Assembly (NCBI GenBank): GCA_020352215.1
Contig: CP070675.1
Coordinates: 3,219,499-3,260,428 of the forward strand
DNA: 40,930 nucleotides
Source: Phycisphaerales bacterium
GTDB lineage: Bacteria; Planctomycetota; Phycisphaerae; Sedimentisphaerales; Anaerobacaceae
Reading direction: 5' to 3'
The position numbers and the translations under genes were made by a program. Under the pieces are notes generated by a model that worked only from the letters and a program-made list of their open reading frames with translations, did not search any database and was not told the DNA's origin. Below are positions 20,206 to 27,491 of the stretch, piece after piece. Each line of letters opens with the position of its first letter. The stretch's first letter is position 1.

Positions 20206-20238
20206 CGGAGCCTGTGCCAAGAACCGGCGTAGGCCCCG
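20206..20238 (-). terminator. Hairpin terminator after the second giant LamG/dockerin gene
   Basis: Arms 20206-20218 and 20226-20238 pair over 13 positions (one G-U, two mismatches on the minus-strand RNA) and are followed by GGCTATTTTCACCC. The hairpin lies about 50 bp after the stop at 20289. The loop-proximal GCCGGTT and the TTTTCACCC tail are shared with the hairpin at 15331-15361. Confidence 0.6.
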
Positions 20239-20288
20239 AATTAGCACATTGTCGTCGGCTGACATCCCAGTTTTGCTGCAAAAAAACG

Positions 20289-23200
20289 CTATGGCGCGGG
20301 CCAAAACAGCTCAGCCAGCCACTGATCCAGCATAACAGCACAGTCCTTCAAGTCAATCGTGGCGTCATTATAGGCGTTGATGGCAGGATCCCGCGGCGTC
20401 AAGAGCAGAGATATGTCCTGGTTATACGGCGCCGTCTTGCCGGCAAGTGAGCCGAGCTGACCCTGAGAAAGCTCAGCGTCGTAGATGCGAACGTCGTCGA
20501 TCAGGCCGTCAAACCATTCGGGCGCTGTCGGTGCCGCAAGAGCACCGATGAGGAAGCCCTCGGTGTCGTTCATAGAGAAATTGCCCGCAATGGTTTCGGC
20601 CAACGAGCCGTCAATGTAGAAATCAGCGTCACCGTCGGATTTGTACACAGCCGCCACATGCACCCACTGATCAGGGAGAAGGTGGTGGCTCAGATCGCCC
20701 GTGTCATAGTCCTGGATGCCGTACGTTGTAAACCTGAGGCGCGCAGGCGCGTGCATGATGCCGAAGCCCCAGCCGCCGGAACCGCCGGCTGACATATTCG
20801 TTGAGAATACGCGCATTATCGACGACCCCGGTCGGTAGGCGAACTGCACCCAGGCGGCAATAGTGAAGCCGTCGCCGTCGTCATCAAGCGCGCTGAAGAA
20901 GGCCCCCCCCCGGACATTTATGAAATCGGCGTCACCATCAAGTGCCAGAGAGCCGGAACCAACCCTGGCATTTGCAGATTGGCTGGCGTTGCCGCTGAGC
21001 GTACCGTTATTGTTGCCCGTTGAGTCGGCGCCGAGGTCGACTGCGTTGTCAAACGTCCAGTGTCCCACCAGATTAGCAGTCCCCGGATCTGCCGGGCTAA
21101 CCTCATAGGTGCTGATCAGCCAGTTGTCAGTCAGTATCTGAAGGTCCAGATAATCAACCACGCAGTCGTCGTTGAGATCGTTGGCCGGCTTGGCGAGTGA
21201 CGCAACGCATCGTGGCCCGTACAGCCTGATATCGTCAACGAACAGGTTACCCGTACCGCCAACCGAGGGACTGAGCCTGTTGCCGACGCCAATGTAGATC
21301 TTCTTGACAGAGGCAAGATTCACGGGCGCGAACTTGCTGAGCTCAAAATGGACCTCTTGCCAACTGGTCGTCTGCGCCCGACTGCTAACGGTATCGGGAA
21401 CGTCTTTGCGGGTGCCGGCACTGTCCTGCAGACCTATGTACAGCGGTGCAGCTGCACTATTCGGATCGCCGTAGACCCACACTGACAGAGACTTGACGCC
21501 CTTTCTCGTGAAGTCCTGTGTGACAAGGAACTCGCGTTCGGCCTCTGCATAGAACGGGAAGACTGTGAGGTCAAAGCCATACGGCATGGACTGCGCGCCA
21601 CCATGAACGATAGTCTGCTCTGCAAATGGAGCGGCCAGGTAGCCGATAGTCGAGCCGGTGCCGTTGCCCAGCCTGCCGGGTGGCGGGTCCGTGTAGCCCC
21701 AGCCGTCCAACCACGTCTGGAATATTCGGTCCGGTGAGTAATCGTTGTAGTCCTCGAAATCGTCAACAACAATGTAGTCCGCTACCGTAAAGTTCCAGAC
21801 ATTGCCTTGCCACATATCGACGCCATTAACCTCATCGATGCGCCAGTAGACAGTCGTTTCCCACTCAAGTGGTGCTTCAGGAGGAACGTACTTCGTAGAA
21901 AACTGGCGGCCGCGATATATCCCGACCGTTGCAGTATCGGCGGTAGCAACAGCGGCTTGGTCTGTGCCGACATAGACGTCGTGCTGGGCGGCCTTCTCGC
22001 CGGGGGTCCAGCTGAGCGTAGGGGTGTCCTTGGCACCGGTCGATCCGTCAGCCGGCTTCGGGTCGCTGGCCCGCAGCGGCGGCGACAGCGCCACAGAGGG
22101 AATGATCTGCTGCGGTACGCATGAGCTTTCCCAATACAGTTGCGCAGTCGCACCCCCACCGTTTTCGTAGTATTCCATTCTGATGGAATGGCGCCCTGTA
22201 GTCAGTTCGATCGGGTCGCTGCTGTGCATAGTGATGCCCTGGTCCACCCACGCATCAACGACAAGCTGCTCATCAATCCATAGACGCGCGCCATCATCGG
22301 TGTTGGTGCTGAAGGTCCAGGCCGCCGTAGTCGGTATGTCTATCTCACCGAGCCATCTTGCCGAGAAGTTGTCAACGTTGACCGCAGGATCCGGAGAACC
22401 GGGATCGCCCCAGTTGAAGTTGACTTCGGGGTCGATGCGGGTCAGCCGCAGATTGCTGAAGGCATCGACACGACTGGGAGAGGCACCACCGGAATAATGA
22501 TAGTACTGCCCCTTCAAGCCCGCGTTGGAAGGTACCGGCCCCGCGGTGGTGAAGCTCCAGACCGCGCCCTCGTGCGTGCCGGTGGGGCTCTGCTCATCGA
22601 CACGCCAGTAGTAGGTGGTCTCCTGCGCGAGGGGCCCCGGATCGTAGCTTCGAGCTGGCATGTTACCTACGAACACGCTCGGGTCGGCATTGGCCACCGC
22701 AGCTTCATCGGTGCCGAAGTACACATCATGTGAGGAAGAACCAAGACCGACACTCCAGGCTATGTCCTCGTCTACGTCGATCCATTTCATACCATCGCAG
22801 GGACTGGGATTGTGGGCGGTCGCAGGCGCAGCCGTAAAGCTCCAGAGATCGCCCGTGCGTATCGTCCCGTCGGCCTCCTTCTCATCGATCCGCCAGTAGT
22901 ACGTCGTCCCCGGCGTAAGACCGGCCGGATGCCAGTACACCATCCAGGTCTGTTCACCTATGAACGTCGGGTTGTCGGGATCTGTCCCGAAGTACACGAG
23001 ATGGGACGCTGCCGTATCGCCACTCGACCACTGCATCAGCGGCGTATCAACGCCGGTGGCACCGTCGGCCGGGATGGGTTCAAAGGCCTTCAATTGCGGC
23101 GGCACGAGCGCCTTCACCTCGTCCGCTGTGAGTATCCGATCGTAGACCCTCACGTCGTCAATCAAACCGTCGTAAGTCTCGGACCACTGATTGGTGCCCA

Positions 23201-23774
23201 TGCGAAACGGTCCCGTACCCGCGTTCATCGCCGAACTGGCCATTCGATCAGTTTCGACTCCGTTCAGATAGAATACCGCCCCCGTGGCCTGGCTTGGCAG
23301 GAAGGTGATGGCCACGTGCTGCCATTTCCCGGCCTGCAAAACCGTACTCGCGCTCTGGTGATCAAGGATACCAGGCGTAGTGAAGGCAAGTAAACCTCCC
23401 TCATGGACCTTGAATACGTACGAAGCGTCTCTCGCGACAAAGCTCTGCCTACCTACGAATCCCGAAGGGTTGACCCAGCAGGCGATCGTGATCGGCCCGG
23501 TAATCGCCAGTTCCGGCGGGTTGCCGCAGTCCACCCAGTCGGTATCGAAGAACTCCAGGGCACCGCCTATCCTGCCGGTCACCCACGCCGGGCTGCCCAC
23601 AAGGGTGCCGTCGTTGCCGCTCGCGCTGAGGTCGTGGGCAGTATCGCCGGCGCCCTCATCAAACGGCCACCATCCGACAAGATTGGGATCGGTGTTAGGG
23701 TCCCAGCCATTGGCTATGCCTGTCTGAGCCAAGGCCATCGCGAGAATCACTGAGCAGATCAACTTCTTAGCCAT
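20289..23774 (-). CDS. Giant secreted multidomain protein (LamG, Fn3-like repeats, PA14, CBM-like, split dockerin with LamG insert)
   Basis: This is a 1161-residue exported protein with a signal peptide at 1-22 (MAKKLICSVILAMALAQ, cleavage near IANG). Approximate order: LamG 31-220 (LVGWWPFDEGAGDTAHDLS at the start, YDGLIDDVRVYDRIL at the end); Fn3-like units 228-315 and 320-412 (YYWRIDE, VWSFTTA); PA14 417-560 (STNTDDGARLWIDEQLVV); Fn3-like 565-665; CBM-like 667-855 (VVDDFEDYNDYSPDRIFQTW, LSVWVYG, FVDDIRLYG); first dockerin-like loop 866-886 (DLNDDCVVDYLDLQILTDNW); an inserted LamG 900-1110; second, degenerate dockerin-like loop about 1131-1152 (AINAYNDATIDLKDCAVMLD). No enzyme motif is seen, so an adhesive or carbohydrate-binding surface role is inferred. 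A run of nine G lies in the coding strand at 20903-20911. Start ATG 23774 follows TAAGGAGGACTAT. Confidence 0.85.
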   Translation of the reverse strand: MAKKLICSVILAMALAQTGIANGWDPNTDPNLVGWWPFDEGAGDTAHDLSASGNDGTLVGSPAWVTGRIGGALEFFDTDWVDCGNPPELAITGPITIACWVNPSGFVGRQSFVARDASYVFKVHEGGLLAFTTPGILDHQSASTVLQAGKWQHVAITFLPSQATGAVFYLNGVETDRMASSAMNAGTGPFRMGTNQWSETYDGLIDDVRVYDRILTADEVKALVPPQLKAFEPIPADGATGVDTPLMQWSSGDTAASHLVYFGTDPDNPTFIGEQTWMVYWHPAGLTPGTTYYWRIDEKEADGTIRTGDLWSFTAAPATAHNPSPCDGMKWIDVDEDIAWSVGLGSSSHDVYFGTDEAAVANADPSVFVGNMPARSYDPGPLAQETTYYWRVDEQSPTGTHEGAVWSFTTAGPVPSNAGLKGQYYHYSGGASPSRVDAFSNLRLTRIDPEVNFNWGDPGSPDPAVNVDNFSARWLGEIDIPTTAAWTFSTNTDDGARLWIDEQLVVDAWVDQGITMHSSDPIELTTGRHSIRMEYYENGGGATAQLYWESSCVPQQIIPSVALSPPLRASDPKPADGSTGAKDTPTLSWTPGEKAAQHDVYVGTDQAAVATADTATVGIYRGRQFSTKYVPPEAPLEWETTVYWRIDEVNGVDMWQGNVWNFTVADYIVVDDFEDYNDYSPDRIFQTWLDGWGYTDPPPGRLGNGTGSTIGYLAAPFAEQTIVHGGAQSMPYGFDLTVFPFYAEAEREFLVTQDFTRKGVKSLSVWVYGDPNSAAAPLYIGLQDSAGTRKDVPDTVSSRAQTTSWQEVHFELSKFAPVNLASVKKIYIGVGNRLSPSVGGTGNLFVDDIRLYGPRCVASLAKPANDLNDDCVVDYLDLQILTDNWLISTYEVSPADPGTANLVGHWTFDNAVDLGADSTGNNNGTLSGNASQSANARVGSGSLALDGDADFINVRGGAFFSALDDDGDGFTIAAWVQFAYRPGSSIMRVFSTNMSAGGSGGWGFGIMHAPARLRFTTYGIQDYDTGDLSHHLLPDQWVHVAAVYKSDGDADFYIDGSLAETIAGNFSMNDTEGFLIGALAAPTAPEWFDGLIDDVRIYDAELSQGQLGSLAGKTAPYNQDISLLLTPRDPAINAYNDATIDLKDCAVMLDQWLAELFWPAP

Positions 23775-23890
23775 GATAGTCCTCCTTAAAGGTCCGACTT
23801 ACGATACTTTGGCCAGGTACGAAAACACTTCCATAGTCGCCTGGCCCTTGAGCCCTTGTTCTGAACGAACCTGCAACAAACGGCCCTCCC

Positions 23891-23934
23891 ACAGGAGCCC
23901 CAAGGGCAGACTCAAACCTTGGGCTCTGGCCTGT
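23891..23934 (-). other. Large hairpin in the leader of the second giant gene
   Basis: The arms 23891-23905 and 23917-23934 are nearly complementary (AGCCC-AAGG core with a bulged base, then ACAGG with CCTGT), around an 11-base loop. If transcription starts near 24113 this hairpin lies in the middle of the mRNA leader, about 120 nt before the start codon. No riboswitch class was recognised. Confidence 0.35.
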
Positions 23935-24119
23935 GTTCAAGAAATGGAAGATGAGCAAACCACCCGACTCTTCCTCCTCCCCTCGACAACTCGATCAAAT
24001 GCGTCCTACCTTGGCGGTCTGGCCGGTTGCGTTCTTCGCGATACGCCCCATTTCCAGACCGCAACGGCACCGGATGCCCTCCTCACAGTACAAGGACTCC
24101 CGTGCCTTAGCCACACTTG

Positions 24120-24149
24120 TTTATACTAAACTGGCTGGCTCCATTTCAA
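24120..24149 (-). promoter_or_regulatory. Promoter of the second giant LamG/dockerin gene (20289-23774)
   Basis: On the minus strand TTGAAA (24144-24149), an 18-bp spacer and TATAAA (24120-24125) form a promoter with an AT-rich GGATATTTTTC stretch upstream. Transcription would start near 24113, giving a leader of about 340 nt. It aligns with the promoter of the sister gene at 20133-20162, with the same spacer length. Confidence 0.6.
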
Positions 24150-24949
24150 GAAAAATATCCGCTACTGGAGCCCCCTCAGCACAATCGTCCCAAACGTGGC
24201 GGATGATCAATGTGCAACCCCTGCAATCGCGTGCGCAGCTCTGCCGTGTGACAATGATTTCGCTTTGAGTTTCAGCAGCACGAGGACCATCCTCAAGACG
24301 GTGCCCTCGTTATCAGGCCTGTTAGAGCCGTAATCCACACATTCAGCGGTTTTGCCGGGCGCCTTTGAATTGGCCGCAAGTGCCGTTGCCGATACTGAAA
24401 AGCCATAATTGACAAGTTCTTGGTAACGACCATCCCGCTGCCGTTCACATTGCCGGCAAAGCCGCACTTTCCATCCCGCCCACCAGGGTATGAATTGCCC
24501 GCCCCTTCTGTCGCTGCAGCTTCGACCGTTCGGTTTGCCATTCACTCTCCCTCCCGCGCTCCACTTGCCTCCGCCTCCGCAACTCCACCCCTCTTTTGTT
24601 CCTGCGGGCATCACCCCCGACTCGCCTTGAAACGCGGTCCCTGCGCGATCGTCGGCGTAGCCGCCGCCATCCGGCCGGCCACCTGTCACAGTATGCATAG
24701 ATGTGCTATGTATGGCTGCCCCGCATTCTGATTCGTAATACCGTCCGTTCGCGTCTTGTGCACTCGTGCCTTCCATGTGAGTAGTGATTCGTGCATAGCA
24801 TTTGGCGGTACGCTGGCCCACGTCCAGGAGCCGCCTCCAGACTAACACCGGCGCGGTACTTTCCCTGCCCCGTTTCCATTCCTTCCCGAGAGGACCGGAC
24901 AAGAATCGCCCTGCCCAGGCGCTTGTCCATCGCCGACGCACAAACAAGA

Positions 24950-24976
24950 ACTATGTGAATGCGTTCACATTCACAA
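24950..24976. other. Inverted TTCACA repeats near the skew switch (DnaA-box-like)
   Basis: TGTGAATGCGTTCACA is a 6-bp inverted repeat with a four-base loop, followed at once by another TTCACA. The three copies match the 3' half of the relaxed DnaA box TTATNCACA (best nine-mers 7 of 9). Their position within 100 bp of the GC-skew switch is the main reason to list them. Confidence 0.3.
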
Positions 24977-25269
24977 TCGCTCAGCGGATCTCGTTGCTTC
25001 GGCGTCTTCTGGATCGGTGCCGTTGACGTCCGCGCGCGGCGAAAAGAGCGGATCTGCGCATGCCGCATGGACGCCTGGCCCGCGTGCTCGGGGTAAACGA
25101 GGGCACTCCAGACCGGTATTGTCCGGTGTGCAAGGCCGAACGAGAGAACACGCAGTACTGTATGTGGAGCAGTCGTTAACATAATAGGTTGACACACAAC
25201 AAATATTGTCAGAGTGGTCGTGCTTGCTGTTGCTTGGGGTGGCGTTTGGCCTGGGTTTCCGAGCGCGGG

Positions 25270-25285
25270 TGTTTCACGTGGAACA
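25270..25285 (+). promoter_or_regulatory. parS centromere site 1
   Basis: TGTTTCACGTGGAACA matches the bacterial parS consensus TGTTTCACGTGAAACA at 15 of 16 positions. It lies about 1 kb upstream of parB and about 250 bp from the skew switch. ParB would load here and spread. Confidence 0.9.
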
Positions 25286-26158
25286 TGGTAAGTCCCCGGG
25301 ATGTAGCACGGCGTGTAGAGGCCGGCCCCCTGGTTGGCTGGGGAGGCTGGACGGGGACCGTTGAGCAATTCGTCTTGCGTGAGTTCATGAAGCGTGCTCA
25401 CGCATGGGTCTTGCTGCAGAGGAGCCGTGACGTCCGACGTCAAGGGGACCCATGTCGCCGATGGGGGAGGCGCAGCTTTGACACTGACAGGGATGCTGAC
25501 GCCCGTTCGGGAGATCTTTCAGTGCAGTGGATGGGCAGGGCATGAGAGTGCGTCAAAGCGGTCCGTTGGGAGGGCGGCGGTGGGTGGGATTGCGCATGGG
25601 TCGGTGGACAGGGGGATGCTGTGGTGGGAAGCGATCGGGGTTGGCGCAGGCTGCGGGGTGCATCGCGGCGCGCGGACAGGAGCTGCCGTGCGGCAGCGGG
25701 ATGTGGGCAGGCGGTGGCGGGATGTGAGCGGGCGTTACGGACACCAGGCGGATGGGCATGCGGGAGCACCTGGACGAAGGTGCACGGATGGGTGTCTCCG
25801 GCATGATCATGCAGGATTTCGTCCCAGACAGTGAACCTCCTCGTACGCCTGCTGGGTACCTGACGTAGCTGCCGCGGACAGTTGGGCCAGCGGATAAGGC
25901 GACCGCGTTGTGACGGAAGACGGTTCATGGCGGGCTTGGCGGCCGCCGATTTCGGACGATGCGCCGCAGACCAATGGAAGGGTCGGGTGGAGCTGTGGGA
26001 CGTTTCGCAGGCCGAATCGCGGGCGGCAAGGAAGGCGAGGGCTGGATCCTCAATCTGCGCCTTAGGTGTTGAGAATCGTAGGGCGGGATGGTCTGCATGT
26101 CAGCGAACATTCATCGGGGCCACATGCGAGACACGCATGCCGTCATCGAACGAGACGA

Positions 26159-26174
26159 TGTTTCACGTGGAACA
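26159..26174 (+). promoter_or_regulatory. parS centromere site 2
   Basis: This is the same 16-mer, TGTTTCACGTGGAACA, in the same orientation as the first site 889 bp away. It lies about 70 bp before the probable parB promoter, so ParB bound here could also repress its own gene. Confidence 0.9.
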
Positions 26175-26244
26175 ATCTGACCCAAGAAAGACTGCAGGTT
26201 CCGAGAAAGTTGCAGAATATCCATTGGAACGTCCGAAATAGTAT

Positions 26245-26274
26245 TTGAGACGGCGCGCGCTTGTCGTTTATGAT
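26245..26274 (+). promoter_or_regulatory. parB promoter
   Basis: TTGAGA (26245-26250), an 18-bp spacer and TATGAT (26269-26274) make a good sigma-70-type promoter. The start would be near 26281, followed by the ribosome site AAGGAGGA (26312-26319) and ATG 26325. A parS site lies 70 bp upstream. Confidence 0.6.
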
Positions 26275-26324
26275 AGGCCAAGTAATGGGTATTGCTTGTC
26301 ATTTGGTTATGAAGGAGGATTATC

Positions 26325-27275
26325 ATGGCCAACAAGAAGGGAGAAAAGCCAAGGCACCTCGGCAGGGGTCTTCAGTCGCTGTTAGGTCCTATAACTGAAG
26401 GGGCGGTGCAGGGGCCTTCGTTGTCAAATGCGGCGATCGCTGGCCCTAACTTCCCTCCAGACAAGGAGTTACATAGGTCCATGCAGGAGATCGGCGTCGA
26501 AGCCATATCGCCGAATCCGTACCAGGCTCGAACGATCTGGAACGAGGAGGAACTGGCAGAATTGACCGAATCTATAAAGGCCAACGGGATCATCCAGCCC
26601 ATTGTGGTCCGCAGGGCCGGCTCGGGCTATCAACTGATTGCGGGAGAGCGTCGATTCCGGGCGGCGCGACTGGCGTCGCTTGCAACTGTTCCCGCGCTGG
26701 TGCGCGAGGCCAGCGACGAGCAGCTGCTTGAGCTGGCCTTGGTGGAGAACATACACCGAGTGGATCTGAGTCCAATCGAGCGTGCGAAGGCATACCAGAA
26801 CTACATAACGACGTTTTCGCTGACCCAGGCCGACGCGGCGGAACGGCTTGGCGAAGACCGCTCGGTTATCGCTAACTACTTGCGGTTACTTGACTTACCT
26901 GAGGAGATTAAGGAGATGCTGGGCGATGGTCGCCTTAGCATGGGTCATGCGCGGGCGATTCTGGGGCTGCCGACAGATGAACTGAGGCGAAAGCTCGCCA
27001 ACAGGGCACTGGCAGGCCGCCTTAGCGTGCGCGAGGTCGAGAGGCTGGTCCGCAGGTACGTTACGGGGGCCAGCGAGCGCGGCTCCTCCGGGCGCTGGAA
27101 GCCGCCCCACATCGTGGATCTTGAGAGCAGGCTGAGCAGCCAGCTTGGAACGAAGGTGAGCATCGAGGCCCGTAAGAACGGGCAGCGGGGCAGAATAATT
27201 ATTGAGTTCTTCTCGCTGGATGAGTTTGAAGGTATCGCCGAGAGAATCGGCGTTGCCTGTACAGAGGATATCTGA
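26325..27275 (+). CDS. parB: Chromosome partitioning protein ParB
   Basis: This 316-residue CTP-dependent DNA clamp binds parS and organises the origin region for segregation. The N-terminus has HLGRGLQSLLG (residues 11-21), the kind of motif through which ParB contacts ParA. The ParB/Sulfiredoxin-like domain follows with QPIVVRR (91-97) and the CTP-binding box GERRFRAARLA (108-118), then ENIHRVDLSPIERAKAY (141-157). The helix-turn-helix is at about 166-190 (LTQADAAERLGEDRSVIANY). The C-terminal dimerisation region is about 275-316. A strong AAGGAGGA site precedes the ATG. Two parS sites lie just upstream. Unusually, no parA gene is next to it: the upstream 2.5 kb is gene-free and the downstream gene is an ankyrin protein. 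Confidence 0.97.
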   Translation: MANKKGEKPRHLGRGLQSLLGPITEGAVQGPSLSNAAIAGPNFPPDKELHRSMQEIGVEAISPNPYQARTIWNEEELAELTESIKANGIIQPIVVRRAGSGYQLIAGERRFRAARLASLATVPALVREASDEQLLELALVENIHRVDLSPIERAKAYQNYITTFSLTQADAAERLGEDRSVIANYLRLLDLPEEIKEMLGDGRLSMGHARAILGLPTDELRRKLANRALAGRLSVREVERLVRRYVTGASERGSSGRWKPPHIVDLESRLSSQLGTKVSIEARKNGQRGRIIIEFFSLDEFEGIAERIGVACTEDI

Positions 27276-27313
27276 GATGCGGAGGCAAAAGTGTGATGCG
27301 AAGGAGTTTTTGG

Positions 27314-27342
27314 TTCCGATAAGGGGCCGATCAGCGTATAAT
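27314..27342 (+). promoter_or_regulatory. Probable promoter of the ankyrin-repeat gene
   Basis: A perfect TATAAT (27337-27342) stands 17 bp after a weak -35, TTCCGA (27314-27319). Transcription would start near 27349, giving a leader of about 140 nt to the GTG start at 27492. Confidence 0.45.
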
Positions 27343-27491
27343 AAATGTGTCAGTGACCGCTGCTCGATGTGGTAGGCCGCGTGTCAAGAGGACGTGGTGT
27401 TCTCGGAGTGTGATGGTGGGACCCCTGATTGGTCTGGGCTATCCGCCGAGAGGTCTTGAATGAAGTGAGCATGTTTTCGGGAGGATATATC

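Larger units (their letters stand above)
19767..20288. other. Regulatory spacer between the two giant genes
   Basis: About 520 bp hold, in minus-strand order, the terminator hairpin of the upstream gene (20206-20238), a promoter (20133-20162) and a leader of about 360 nt before the start at 19766. A direct TTTAAGGAGGACTAT ribosome site lies next to the start codon. No gene is seen here. Confidence 0.6.
23775..26324. other. Gene-free 2.5-kb region, candidate replication origin (oriC) and centromere
   Basis: No open frame here has both a ribosome site and a recognisable product. By hand count, top-strand base use flips: 24541-24600 has 31 C and 6 G, 24961-25080 is balanced, and 25561-25620 has 33 G and 9 C. 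Neighbouring genes run leftward on the left and rightward on the right. Two parS sites and parB lie on the right side. DnaA-box-like words include TAATCCACA (24331-24339) and three TTCACA hexamers (both strands) within 24950-24976. These signs fit a bidirectional origin centred near 25.0 kb, but no tight cluster of perfect TTATCCACA boxes was found and dnaA is not in the window. Confidence 0.6.

Noticed and set aside
24206..24640. Possible tmRNA or RNase P RNA on the minus strand
   Set aside because: GGGGGTGAT and GATGGAAAGTGCGG recall the conserved starts of such RNAs, but the rest of their invariant sequences (TTCGAC, GAGGAAAGTCCGGGC, the 3' tRNA-like end) is missing.
24207..25443. Long open frames on the minus strand in the gene-free region
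   Set aside because: Composition is odd (rich in Gly, Arg, Cys), no ribosome site precedes them and no family is recognisable. They are explained by the strong strand bias in base use, which removes stop codons.
25189..26248. Overlapping plus-strand open frames between the parS sites, including readings through the parS words
   Set aside because: They are Gly/Arg/Trp-rich, lack ribosome sites, and two of them run through parS. They look like products of the G-rich strand rather than genes.
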